A DNA stretch of 64,000 bases from Aporrectodea caliginosa. Taxonomy: Eukaryota; Annelida; Clitellata; Crassiclitellata; Lumbricidae. Both the position numbers and the translations under genes were made by a program. The DNA is taken from contig JACEVL010000078.1 in the NCBI GenBank assembly GCA_020284085.1, positions 1,476,001 through 1,540,000 of the forward strand, read 5' to 3'. Within the stretch, counting starts at the first letter, position 1. Every line of letters starts with the position of its first letter. This document shows, one piece after another, positions 47,155 to 58,354 of this stretch. Under the pieces are notes generated by a model that saw nothing but the letters and a program-made list of their open reading frames with translations, was not told the DNA's origin and searched no databases.

Positions 47155-47288
47155 ACCTGCATACATAAACACATACACACATACATACATACATATATAC
47201 ATACATACATACATACATACATACATACATACATACATACATACATACATACATACATACATACATACATACATACATACATACATGT
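47155..47288. repeat. (CATA)n microsatellite
   Basis: About 32 units. Confidence 0.95.
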
Positions 47289-47589
47289 ATATGTAGTTGA
47301 TGGGAAATTAGGCAGTGAAAGAAAGGATTAGTTATACTCGTCCTCGGGTATCAGTTAAGAAAGTAAAATCATTAGCGACTGTCACTTGGAGTTCTCTTAA
47401 AATACAGTTGTTTTTCTTCATTGTCTGGATTGGCTGCTCATGCAACACAAGGATTTCAACCACTTTCTTCGTTTTACGTTGGAATCCCTCTGTCGAGTTT
47501 CGTGAACTTCACACATCATAATATGCATTGTCCAATCATACAACCCTCGAGGAAGGGATTTTGTTATTGACGCTGTCGCTTTAATTGTT

Positions 47590-47900
47590 GACAGATCACG
47601 AGTACAGGGACTGCTCTTTGGTAGCGTCATTGTGTGTGCGAACGCTGTCACCTGTCGCCGCTTTACCCTATTGACGCAACTTGGCCCAGAGACTCTGAAC
47701 ATCCATGCCATCTGTCAGCTGTCGACGGGAATCCGTTGGTTGGTTCCACGTGTATGCGTGGACTGGTGACTCTTTCAGCTAACGGTACATTGTTTTGCTA
47801 ACTGATGTTCGTAATGAAATTTAACATCATACAGACTAGAGCAGAGAGCGCCTCTCAGTAGATATCTTGAAGGGGCGCTATAAAATGTTCAATTACATGC
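47590..47900 (+). mobile_element. Interspersed repeat family 5 with shared tail
   Basis: Ends GAGAGCGCCTCTCAGTAG..CTTGAAGGGGCGCTATAAAA. The reverse complement copy spans 52555..52865, with shared GCGAACGCTGTCACCTGT and CAGCTGTCGACGGGAAT. A partial copy is at 55522..55640. No tRNA boxes seen. Confidence 0.75.
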
Positions 47901-48182
47901 CTACATACATACACACATACATACATACATACATACATACATACATACATACACACATACATACATGCATACATACATACATACATACATACATACACAC
48001 ATGCATGCATACATACATACACAAATACATGCATACATACATACATACATACATACGAACATACATACATACATACATACATACATACATACATACATAC
48101 ATACATACATACATACATACATACATACATACATACATACATACATACATACATACATACACACATACATACATACATACAG
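47900..48182. repeat. (CATA)n array starting at a SINE tail
   Basis: Follows the 47590..47900 element without a break. About 70 units with CACA, TGCA and GAAC variants. Confidence 0.95.
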
Positions 48183-48581
48183 ATCGCTTAGGATTGCCTT
48201 TGATAAGGTAACCAATTACTAATGAATGATTCCTGATCACCATCGTAATTGTTTTGCCATACTAAACGTGGCACGTGTGCGTGCAAAATACAATTTTTTA
48301 CTTAGTGGTACAAAATTATGCACGTCGGAAATATACGCCTGATGCATCGACGATATAATCTGCTTTGTAATTTGATATTTAATAGAAACGATAATTCAAA
48401 CTGTGGAGGCTGTAATTAACAAAACTGAAGATTGAACGGAAATGCGAGAGACGAATGTTATTCAATAGTTTCTGATCAGAATCGCCTTTCCAGAAGCACA
48501 GCAGACAGAGTGGCTGCTGACTGAAAATATGCAGAGGCTCAGCTCACACGTGATATAAACTGCAATACAGGTTAGGTTCAG

Positions 48582-48695
48582 ATGTATGTATGTATGTATG
48601 TATGTATGTATGTATGTATGTATGTATGTATGTATGTATGTATGTATGTATGTATGTATGTATGTATGTATGTATGTATGTATGTATGTATGTAT
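48582..48695. repeat. (GTAT)n array at a SINE tail
   Basis: 28 nearly perfect units ending at the family-1 SINE. Confidence 0.95.
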
Positions 48696-48906
48696 GAGCA
48701 CTTGTTATAGCGCCCCTTCAAGATTTCAACTCAGAGGCGCTCCAGACTACAGCGCGGACACTGAATCGGAGTTTCACGCCGAAGCTCATGAGCAACTGCG
48801 AGTGAAGGACTTGCCCAGGGTCCCTACGTGGCGGCTTGAGGTGGATTTGAACCCGCAACCCTCCGGCTGCAAGGCACCGAACATACCTCTACACCACCGC
48901 GCCCCA
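48696..48906 (-). mobile_element. tRNA-derived SINE (family 1), full length
   Basis: Minus strand: GGGGCGCGGTGGTGTAGAGG, GCGGGTTCAAATCCACC, CTTCACTCGCAGTTGCTCAT, GAGCGCCTCTGAGTTG, GGGGCGCTATAACAAGTG. Both Pol III boxes are intact. A good reference copy. Confidence 0.88.
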
Positions 48907-48934
48907 CAATTATACAATTATACGCGTAAAGTAT

Positions 48935-49160
48935 GCATCATTCATATAATTATACTAGTATACTATAGGGTCGACAGTCGTAAGTCTATGGCGGCCACTC
49001 TCGTTTTCACAAGAAATCACATCACCGCATGGCAGGAATGCTTCTTCGACGCTGATGCATCATTCATATAATTATACTAGTATACTATAGGGTCGACAGT
49101 CGTAATGTCGTCTATGGCGGCCACTCTCGTTTTCACAAGAAATCACATCACCGCATGGAA
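48935..49160. repeat. Tandem duplication, unit about 116 bp x2
   Basis: TGCATCATTCATATAATTAT ... GGGTCGACAGTCGTAA ... TCTATGGCGGCCACTCTCG ... CACATCACCGCATGG in both. The second has a 4-bp insertion (TGTC). Confidence 0.9.
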
Positions 49161-49204
49161 TATAATATTTTCAATAGAGTTTTGTTTACATGCAATTCAG
49201 TTCC

Positions 49205-49920
49205 TTGCAATAATAATAATATTCTTTATTGAAGCAATCAGGTTGACAAACGCAACCGGTTTACAGTTTTGCAATTGAAACAATTCACAAGAAGACAAAT
49301 GACAGCAGACATAAATCTTAACTACTAACAGAACAGACAGCCTGCAATACAACGGCGCTAATAGCATGCAGCCTACAAAGCATGTCTGCCTACGGAACTC
49401 GATCTCAGTACCTCTCGCTCTCTATGCCAGTGTGTTATCCGATGCACTATCGGGCCGCCCCCGTCCGTAAATCAATTGCATTTGAGTGTCCTTGTAATGT
49501 AACATCTTAATGTATGGTAAGACATGATGTATAGGCAGACAAGTAGTCCGTCTATCTTCTGCATGGCCACGAGCTGGACAAGAGGCAAGCTGAAACAAGG
49601 CACCGAACATGAATACAAAGTAGGTCACTTTGCAAAACACAGCTGCGGCGCTCGAGTCGAGACCAGTCTGCTGTCCATCTGAGTCCTTCCCGCTCCTGCC
49701 TTCCTTCCTTCCTCCTTGCCACTCCGCTTCTAGATGTTCGTGACCTTTATAACTAGCCCTCCATCAAGTAATTTCCACCGAGACTCGCCACTGAACGGCA
49801 TCAAGCATTCCGTACCGCATCCAATCATTGCTAATGCTTTCGACGAGCCTTAGGGCGCAGCGCTAAGTGTTCTTACTTACTCCATTATGCTTCGTACGGC
49901 TCATTCCGTATAAAAATAAT
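49205..49920. other. Reversed LINE-tail remnant, otherwise nothing recognised
   Basis: AATATTCTTTATTGAAGCAA near 49225 resembles the reversed 3' end at 19050 (AATATTCTTTATTGTAAG). Confidence 0.4.
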
Positions 49921-49924
49921 CATA

Positions 49925-50420
49925 TTGAAAGCGTTTTCGCCGACCACCAATCGACCAAATCCATTCGCGGCGGTCCCCGCCTCACGATCCGTAATATTTT
50001 ATTCCTTCATAAATAACCGGGCGAGAGCCGGGGCAGCTGGATCTGGCGTGAAACTAATTTTCCGTCTAGTTAAACGGCTATCGTCTGCCAACCTCGGCAG
50101 GTCGGCCGCGCTAATAACAGCCTGGAACCCTTGTGTCGTCGGAGCTAATAACCAGCCGCGTCCCCTTGTGACCGTCGACGTTAACGTAGGCCAATATTTA
50201 TATTCCCCAGCCGGCAGGTGCAATCAATCACGATATGACGAGTAATTAGTAACGTAATAGCGTTTACGCGGTCCGCAATATCCGAAAGGGAAATTAATTT
50301 CTGGGCAAATTACTTGGCTGGATGTTGTCGTCAGATTAGCTCGAGTGGCGGCGGCACCGTCCAACCGGGGAAGGAGGCGGAGGAGGGGGCGGTGGTTGCG
50401 TCCGTCGGTAAAGCGGCACG
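49925..50420. promoter_or_regulatory. GC-richer unique block with homeodomain-type sites, possible enhancer
   Basis: Composition contrasts with its flanks: CpGs are frequent and no repeat motif occurs. Sites include GAGTAATTAGTAAC, GAAATTAATTTC, GGCAAATTAC, AGCTAATAACC, CAGGTG and ATCAATCA. No ORF has a recognisable motif. The regulatory role is inferred from composition alone. Confidence 0.4.
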
Positions 50421-50435
50421 AGTGGAGAGGGAGAG

Positions 50436-50476
50436 ACGGATGGATGGATAGATGGATGGATGGATGGATGGATGGT
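50436..50476. repeat. (GGAT)n microsatellite
   Basis: About ten units. Confidence 0.9.
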
Positions 50477-50869
50477 AAAGACGAAGTGGCGATCGTTCCT
50501 ACATTCGGCGGACGACGATGTTGTTCAATATTCCTGGCTGGAAACAAACGTTCTGAGATTGCTGAGCGCTGTGCAACGTCTGCGCGCTTCTATGTGTATG
50601 TGTGTGCGGGTGTGGATGGTGGTGTTGTAGACGTTGAAAAGACTGCTGGACATTCGAGGTAGGTGGAAAGTATCTGTGTGTTCGCTCGTGTGTATGTGTG
50701 TATTTGCATAAAACATACGTGTATAAATATGAATTTATTTATACATATGCCCAATTGTCCATATATTATGCATAGTGATAATGATTATGTAGCATATATC
50801 TCTACGATAATGCTACTGATACTGCACATGCGTACGAACATGTCTGTATATATCCTATGTATATATAAA

Positions 50870-51062
50870 ACAGAGACTTATAGATATTTCCCGACCACCT
50901 TATTACTAGCATTACTTTACTTTAGGGTGACCCTTGTCAGCGGGGCTTAGGCCCTTTTAGGACTCCCCTTTGAACCAACATCATCATTGTTTATCTTGTC
51001 TCTTGTCAAACCTTTTGTTCAACTGGTTTCAATAAAAGCGTGGTTATGGTTATGGTTATATA
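50870..51062 (+). mobile_element. LINE-like 3' UTR with (GGTTAT)n tail
   Basis: Contains AGGGTGACCCTTGTCAGCGG and ends CAATAAAAGCGTGGTTATGG with hexamer repeats. A nearly identical copy lies reversed at 63300..63505. Confidence 0.8.
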
Positions 51063-51397
51063 TATATTTATATATATATATATCCTATGAATCCATCATG
51101 GAACTTAATATAGCGCATTTTTAAGTACCTCACAAAAACAAATGTATATTTTTGCATATATAAATATATATTTGTAATTATAAATAAATACACTCATGAT
51201 ATAGAATTATATATGTGTGTGTGTCTTCTTGTACATTAGCACAAGCCTTGTTATATGTATATATACAGTACATAGAAGCACAAGAAAGCAAAACAATCAC
51301 GTGTGCCTTGTAATATATAGCCTATAGTATATATACGACGCGTAGGAATATAAGACGCATACGTCTGGGCTCTGCTTGATGAGTTTTTTCACTCAGC

Positions 51398-51985
51398 GAG
51401 GTCAGATTATTGATATTTTGTGATGTCAGAGTATTGATATTTTGTTATGTCAGATTATTGATACTTTGTGATGTCAGATTATTGATACTTAAACTTTGTG
51501 ATGTCAGATTACTGATATTTTGTGATGTCAGATTATTGATATTTTGGGATGTCAAATTAATGATACTTTGTGATGTCAGATTAATGATACTTTGTGATGT
51601 CAGATTATTGATACTTTGTGATGTCAGATTATTGATACCTTGTGATGTCAGATTATTGATACTTTGTGATGTCAGATTATTGATATTTTGTAATGTCAGA
51701 GTATTGATACCTTGTGATGTCAGATTATTGATATTTTGGGATGTCAGATTATTGATATTTTGTGATGTCAGATTATTGATATTTTGTGATGTCAGAGTAT
51801 TGATATTTTGTGATGTCAGATTATTGATATTTTGTGAGGTCAGATTATTGATATTTTGTAAGGTCAGATTATTGATATTTTGTGAAGTCAGATTATTGAT
51901 ATTTTGTGATGTCAGATAATTGATATTTTGTTAAGTCAGATCATCGATACTGTGTGAGGTCAGATTATTGATACTTTATTATGAG
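51398..51985. repeat. 24-bp minisatellite, about 24 copies
   Basis: Unit TTATTGATATTTTGTGATG + TCAGA. Variants TACTTTG, GGGATG and GTGAGG are scattered. Because 24 is a multiple of 3, one frame stays open as an 8-residue repeat (LLIFCDVR). No ATG or splice context supports translation. Confidence 0.95.
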
Positions 51986-51989
51986 GTCA

Positions 51990-52550
51990 GAGTAGGCCTA
52001 CTGATACTTTATGAGTCAGTTGGACAAGTAGTTGGGATAGTAGGCCTATTCGAGAAATGACTGCATTGCAAAGATTCGAAATTATGTCGAAAGTGTATAC
52101 CAAATAAATTACATCTACAAGAATATGCAGCTGTGACATCCCATGCGTAGATAACGGTAACAAAATGGTCTCTTGCAGTGACGCCATAAATCTGTATTCT
52201 TAGTTCAGCAATTGATATGTCTGATAAAATTCTGCAATAATTCTAAACTATTCTGCTAACCACTGTTTCCACTTGGCCTAATCATCCTTCTTGCAGTGTT
52301 CTCTACATGTATAAACAAATATCTACTACTGTTTGTTCTTATTCAAGTTCACGAAATTATGAAGTCATTAAACTGATTTATAATTAAAATTTACTCCTGT
52401 ATCCGAATGTTTTTCATCAAATGTATTTTTATGGTTTTACGCTCATGCCCCAATCACAAGCAGCTGCTCCGTCAACGGATCGATGAGGTAAAGAATCAGT
52501 AAGTCGTTAATTCTGTGATTTATTGAGTGAATGAGTGAGTGAGTCAGACA
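51990..52550. other. No gene recognised
   Basis: Unique AT-rich DNA. Confidence 0.4.
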
Positions 52551-52554
52551 ATCA

Positions 52555-52865
52555 GACTTGTTTGTAATTGAACATTTATATATTTCCCCTTCAAGATATC
52601 TACTCTGCGCTAGTCTATATGATGTTTAATGTCATTACGAACGAAAATATTACACTGCAGTTAGCAAAACATTGCTCAGTAAGCTGAAAGATTCACCAGT
52701 GGAACCAACCACACGCGTGGAATTCCCGTCGACAGCTGAAGATGGCATGGATGTTAGAGCCAGCTCTGGACCAAGTATGCGTCGATAGAGTAGAGCGGCC
52801 ACAGGTGACAGCGTTCGCACACACGATGACGCTGCCAACGAGCAGTCCCCTCACTGGCAGAAGAT
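52555..52865 (-). mobile_element. Interspersed repeat family 5, inverted copy
   Basis: Reverse complement of 47590..47900 with small indels. Tail core partly lost (TTTATATATTTCCCC). Confidence 0.75.
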
Positions 52866-52869
52866 GACG

Positions 52870-53885
52870 CACGTCCGGCCAGCCGTCGAGACACAAGGAG
52901 TACGCAGCATTTTTTTCAAGGAAGATAGTAATTAAGTGAGTTGGTTCTTATTGCGCTTGCTATGTATATCATCACATATTCGTTTATTATAAGAAAAATC
53001 AAGTTGACACAGCCGCAACTTAAGCAAGCAATGTGCATTATGCGGCAGATTCTGAGACGGCTAGCCAGTGTGGCCTAATAGCCAGACCTGTCCGTGAGCT
53101 TCTCAATGCTGTCAGTATATGTTCTTATACGACAGTCGGGGGATAAAATTGCCATAGTTAAAGTAATATACATTACAACTAGGCCCTATTCACTCTGCAG
53201 GGACAAGAGATGTTAAAGCTACAGAACAATTGCGCATCTGAGCTTTTACAAGTATTAGGAGTCAGCCGTTAACGGTTAACCTAATGACATCGAAATCGTA
53301 GCTCTGTTGTTGCCTCGCCGATAAAAATTGTATGGCTTTTATGAAGACTTTGTGGGTTGATGAAATGATAAAGTAAGAGGAATCTTATTTCAAGACAGAG
53401 GATTTTAGCAAAAGACGAGATATCTCTATGTATCAGCGTCGCTCTTCTTTGTATCACGAACGTTCTGACATCGCAATCCAATCCTTTTTCAAGGAGCGCT
53501 ACAGAGGTCCGCAAGAACTGAACCGGGAAATCTCTGAGAATGTATTGTTCGAATGTAGCTACCAGCTTTAGCTGTGTTGTCGTCGAAAAGAGTACAGTGA
53601 AAATGTCTAATGTGATTTTATGCCTTTATCTCTCGAAGTCAGGAGGACACACATTTCCTGTGCCATGCAGATGGATGTGGAGGAGTGGGAATAGCAATTT
53701 CCCCGAGACTAACTTGTAGGCAATTTGCGTCTATTTCCTGTAACTGTTTATGTGAAATGTTGCCACTAGTTTAGAAAGACATTCGCAATTATTATGTGCT
53801 CAGTCACATTCAAAGGAAACAGTTTAGCAGAATGTGACGGTAATCAAAGCGAAATATACACGTATCTCATAATCGTTCATTTCAT
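52870..53885. other. No gene recognised
   Basis: Unique DNA with only short frames. A shared-tail fragment follows at 53893-53935. Confidence 0.4.
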
Positions 53886-54636
53886 TCATTCCAAAAATTT
53901 ATATAGCGCCCCTTCAGATTCCTACTCAGAGGCGTTAATCGTATTCGTAATCGTAATTGAAAATTTATGTAGAGCCACTTCAAGATGAACACATGTAATG
54001 GAACTGTTCTTAGCCTTATCCCAACTGAATATGCCTCATGGTGTCTCTTAATTCTCTGAGTTTCCTCTTGGAAATTGAATGAGATGAGCAGAGACGGGAG
54101 CTTTTAAACGTGCTATACATGTAATTGGAAGTGAGCTAATAGTTCTGTCATCGTCTTTGTTAAGCAAGAACTTGAAGTCTGTTCTGTTTGATTGTGGGTT
54201 CCCGCCAGTGGCGGCGCTACAGCAGGTCGCAGCAGGTCATTTGACCTGCCTATTTTGCTCCCGACCTGCTTAATGACCTGCCTAAAATTCTTTCAAATTT
54301 TTAATATCTTTTCATTTCAAACATCAACATCTGTCCCATAGGATCACTATTGTAATTATTAGATCTAAACGACATTAATTTTTACGGTTATATCGACAGA
54401 AGTCTATGTTGTAAAATTGAAATGCTTATACATGTAGTTCTTGCCCCCGTTACGTCAGAAATTAGTGGAAATAAATACTATAGGGCGAATCGCTTCGGTA
54501 CCCTCCTAGAGGTTCTTCGCGACTCAGCCTTTCATTGGCCAGATATCGTTGACCTTTTCGCGTCGATGCCTTTTCAGTTGTTTACGAATTGCATCAGCGT
54601 TATAATTATACATTAGCAAAGAAATGAATAATAACA

Positions 54637-54780
54637 ATGAGGCGCTGCAACATTGAAGATTTCTTCGGAAATAAATCTGGAGGAAAACGCGTTAAGCAGA
54701 ATGATATGACTGTTAATTCCGACGTTGATGTAGTTCGGAACAATGATAATGCTTATGTTCACGATGTTCTGAGTAGCTGA
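54637..54780 (+). pseudogene. hAT transposase N-terminal fragment, 47 codons
   Basis: An ATG frame reading MRRCNIEDFFGNKSGGKRVK, then polar residues to a TGA. The start M-[KR]-R-x(3)-I-x-[SD]-FF followed by a Gly/Lys-rich stretch is how many animal hAT (ZMYM/THAP-like) transposases begin. The rest (zinc finger, RNase-H-like core, dimerisation domain) is missing. A cropped copy. Confidence 0.55.
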
Positions 54781-54909
54781 TCAGTAATTCCAAATATTTA
54801 AAGATTAGTAATGTTACTAAAGTTTAACGTTTTAATGCCTGTATTGTTTTACATTTGAATATGCTACAGCATTTGGGCTTTAAGCATTCAATAATAAATT
54901 TTTCGTTAT

Positions 54910-55086
54910 ATACATACATACATACATACATAATACATACATACATACATACATACATACATACATACATACATACATACATACATACATACATACATAC
55001 ATACATACATACATACAGTACATACATCTGTTACATACATACATACGTATACATACATACATATATATACACACATACATACATGA
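54910..55086. repeat. (CATA)n microsatellite inside the hAT element
   Basis: About 40 units, with a few variants at its right end. Confidence 0.95.
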
Positions 55087-55521
55087 CATACATGTCAGTG
55101 CATATTTTAACTGTATAACTACTGGGACAAATGTCCCAGTATTTTTGATTTGACCCAGTAGTTTTAGGATTTGTCCAAGGTAATACTCTACTTTTGGTGT
55201 CAGTTTACAATATTGAAAGTACAAGACTAGCAGGCTTTGTCGCAGTAGTCCAAATCAGTTAAAATATGCACTAATATTTTCTGGATGGGGGGGGGAGTAT
55301 ATATCTATGTATATATATATATATATATCTAAGTTATGCTGCTTGATGCGTCAAAATGAAACATTAACTTCTTCGACCTGCTGAATAACTCCCATGACCC
55401 TGACGCGACCTGCTGAAATTGCATACCTGGCGCCGCCACTGGTTCCCGCTTGGTCGCGGGCGCTGCTCATGAGTTTTTTCTTGAAGTTGCACTTATGTCA
55501 TGTTCGCTTTTTGTAATGTGA

Positions 55522-55640
55522 ATGAACATTTATATAGCGCCCCTTCCAGATATCTACTCAGAGGGGCGCTGTAACGGTATACCCAATATGATGTTAAATG
55601 TCATTACGAACGAATATATTACATCAGTTATCGAAAAAAT
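55522..55640 (-). mobile_element. Interspersed repeat family 5, partial
   Basis: GAACATTTATATAGCGCCCC ... ATTACGAACGAATATATTAC matches 52565..52660. Confidence 0.65.
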
Positions 55641-55644
55641 GCAC

Positions 55645-56690
55645 AGTGCATGTATGCTATGTTATAATAATTCTCACCTGTTTACATATCTGAATGTCAG
55701 CGCCACCACTTTTATTCCTGTGGATTGACCTACACTGCACAGTTAATTTATAAGCCGATAGTTGAGACGATGCTTCTGTTTTTTGCGCGGCTGCCTTTGT
55801 ATATTATTTTCTATACCTGGTCTGAATTTTACTTAAAAACTCTCCACTCTAATTTCATAATATTGTCTATATCATTCCTAATATGCCCAAATCATAGTGT
55901 CACAGCAGTTTGGTCTTGCAACTTATTCTTGCTATTACGTCTCTTTAAATTACCTTGGATCAGGTATGTTGATAGCATTCTAATATTTTCTGGATGGGGG
56001 GGGGAGTGAATATCTATTTATATCTTAATGGGTCAACCAAGTTCAGCTTTTGTTTTGATTTTGAGTCGTTGTTTTTCAAGCCGCCTTCAGAATTAATGAA
56101 AACACTGATGTACGTACAATCGATCGAGATATTAATATTTCTCTTATGAATCCGTTTCTAACGCTCGCCTCGATTAATAATTCATGAGCCAAGATTAATT
56201 ATTCATGAGCCGAGCGAATGTATTACATCTCAACTAACATCAGTCGAAGCGGAAATCCGGAGATTTCATGGTACGCTGTAACCGATAAAGGATTTTATCT
56301 ATGGAAATATCTATTAGAAAAATCTTCATAAAACGATTATTTATCGAAATTACTTGAACGGTGCAATTGGACCGTTCCTCGCCAAGCCAAGCCCTGGAAA
56401 TCGCATGAACTTATTGTTATCGTGTCCGACTGCTAAGCTTTTAAGTAGACCACCTGTTTGCTTTATAGAAGATTCTTTATCGGGTTATTACGTCTCTTTA
56501 AATTTTTCCGTCACCGCCATTGACCGCCATTGACCGTGGCATCCGTAATCAGAGGTCACTCAACTCCTTCAAACAGGCCTATAAAACACTTACTTAACTG
56601 ACGTTGATTTTTACTACTGCCATGCCTATTTCTCATCCTAAGTTAATCGAACTGACTCATGTTTCCTTTCAAGTTCTATCAATTTGTTCC
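55645..56690. other. No gene recognised
   Basis: A ~45-bp stretch around 55975-56025 (TATTTTCTGGATGGGGGG) repeats one at 55262-55310 inside the hAT element. Confidence 0.45.
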
Positions 56691-56691
56691 A

Positions 56692-56900
56692 TCATAGTGG
56701 GGAAGACTAGATAAGCCCCTTGGGCTTCTTCTCCCCACGAATCGCTTTTTATTACTTAACATGTTAGACTATGACCTCTTCAATTTCTGTTTCTTATTAA
56801 TGGCGCTTACTAAATGTAAACTGTTAATGACTGTATTCACACGTGTACATTGTGTTCACTGTTCATGGAATCGATTCTAATAAATTTGATTTGATTAATA
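56692..56900 (+). mobile_element. LINE 3' UTR with TTTGATTTGATT end
   Basis: GGGGAAGACTAGATAAGCCC ... TCTAATAAATTTGATTTGAT. Similar class to 3236..3390. Confidence 0.6.
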
Positions 56901-56904
56901 ATTA

Positions 56905-57172
56905 GCGAAGAACGCCGATGTTTGGCCATGTTGAGAGAGAATGCCAGTTGACCATATCACACACGATGCGCTGCATGCCGGGTTCGAAGGCAAGAGAAAC
57001 AAAGGCAGAGGAAGACTGCGCTGCTGGACAGACACTATCAATGATCACATAACAAGACCTGGAGTAACATTGAGAGGAGCATTTGACTTGACAAATGACC
57101 GACGAAATCGGCCATCATTTATTCGCAGCCATCACCGCCAAATGGCTGGCGTCAGGAACCGATGCTGATGAT
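56905..57172 (+). mobile_element. LINE ORF2 C-terminal relic, best preserved
   Basis: Open frame ALHAGFEGKRNKGRGRLRCW, TDTINDHITRPGVTLRGAFD, LTNDRRNRPSFIRSHHRQMA, GVRNRC, preceded in another frame by MFGHVER. Ends in GATGATGATGAT. Only the C-terminus is present. Confidence 0.8.
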
Positions 57173-57257
57173 GATGATTAATGCCTCTCTTACTCCTTCT
57201 TCGCATTTTCTTCTTCTCATCCTTCTAGTTTATCTCATCAATGGTGTATAGCCTAAC

Positions 57258-57603
57258 GGTGGCCGATTGGTTAGAGCGCTCCGCCTGTAACGCGGAGAGT
57301 ACGGGTTCGAGCCACGTTCGAGACAGTTGCAGCCGGAGGGTTGCGGGTTCGAATCCACCTCAAGCCGCCGCGTAGGGACCCTGGGCAAGTCCATCACTCG
57401 CAATTGCTCATGCGCTTCGGCGTGAAACTCCGATTCAGTGTCCGTGCTGTAGTCGGGAGCGCCTCTGAGTAGAAATCTTGAAGGGGCGCTATAACAAGTG
57501 CTTATACATACATACTATGTAGAGACCTTGAGCAATTTCTTCACGTGCACTTCTGAGCATTTGGAAGGATTGCAATATCGACCACAGTTGTACTGTATTG
57601 TAT
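57258..57603 (+). mobile_element. SINE family 2 interrupted by SINE family 1
   Basis: The family-2 head (GCCGATTGGTTAGAGCGC, ACGGGTTCGAGCC) runs to about 57321. It is followed directly by family-1 sequence from its B-box region (CCGGAGGGTTGCGGGTTCGA) to GGGGCGCTATAACAAGTGC and CATACATAC at 57515. The family-2 body then resumes (AGACCTTGAGCAATTTC) to a (TATTG)n tail. Confidence 0.75.
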
Positions 57604-57779
57604 TGTAAAACATGTATATATACATATTATAGGCTAACACAGACAGTCAGGTTAGCTGAGCACGTTGTGCCACTCTTGGAAACCTATCTTTAGAATAGTC
57701 AGTTGTTGTCCAATTTGCGTCCAGCTTTCTTTCCTCGTTGGAAGTCTCCATTATTTTATTCAACGTTCATTAGGAAGAC

Positions 57780-58180
57780 TTTCTCTCTCCGCCTCTTCCG
57801 TACCTTATTCGACCACTTCTTTCACTTTACCCATCTTCCTGTCTTACTCCATCTCTTCCCTCTCTTCCGTTTCCTAATCTGCTCCTATTTCTCGCACATT
57901 TCTCCTTTACCTGCTTTTCTGGTTTCATTTTTTCTTCTTCTACTACTACTTCTAAAAAAATCTTTTTTTGATTTTTCGAATTGCTGTTGTTCTTATTTTC
58001 CATCTTCACATTCTTCTTCTTCTCATTTTTCTTCCTCTTTTCCTTGTCGTTCTTCTTCTTCACATTCTTCTTCTTTTTCTTCTTATTCTTCTTTTTCTTA
58101 TTCTTCTTCATTCTTTTTGTATTGTTCTTCTTCTTCTTCTCGTTCTTCTTCACATTCTTCTATGAATTCTTTTTCCGACT
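57780..58180. repeat. Polypyrimidine tract, (TTC)n-rich
   Basis: Almost no purines on the plus strand for about 380 bp, TTCTTCTTC dominating from 58005 on. The minus-strand Lys/Glu-rich frame is an artefact. Confidence 0.9.
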
Positions 58181-58354
58181 TTTACTTTGATTGACGCTTG
58201 GCGACTACGCGTAGTCTTATACATCCAGGTATATACAACCTACTTCTCCGCAACGCAACATCCTCTCTTTCATTCTCATCGCGCCTCTAATCTTTCCCAT
58301 TTCTTACTCCTCCTCCTGCTTCTAATTCCATTCGACCTCATTCCTCTTTCGCCT

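Larger units (their letters stand above)
54206..55441 (+). mobile_element. hAT transposon, internally deleted, 1236 bp
   Basis: Ends CAGTGGCGGCGCTACAGCAG and ...TACCTGGCGCCGCCACTG (12-bp perfect terminal inverted repeat CAGTGGCGGCGC). Flanked by the 8-bp duplication GTTCCCGC at 54198-54205 and 55442-55449. Subterminal GACCTGCTGA/GCAGGTCG motifs occur at both ends. It contains a transposase N-terminal fragment (54637..54780) and a CATA array (54910..55086). Confidence 0.9.

Noticed and set aside
51410..51919. 169-residue LLIFCDVR repeat frame
   Set aside because: Open only because the 24-bp unit is divisible by three. No ATG at its start and no codon signature of selection.
51398..51985. CRISPR-like array
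   Set aside because: Units are contiguous with no spacers and the genome is eukaryotic. It is a minisatellite.
57827..58153. Lys/Asn/Glu-rich frame on the minus strand
   Set aside because: Reverse reading of the TTC tract.
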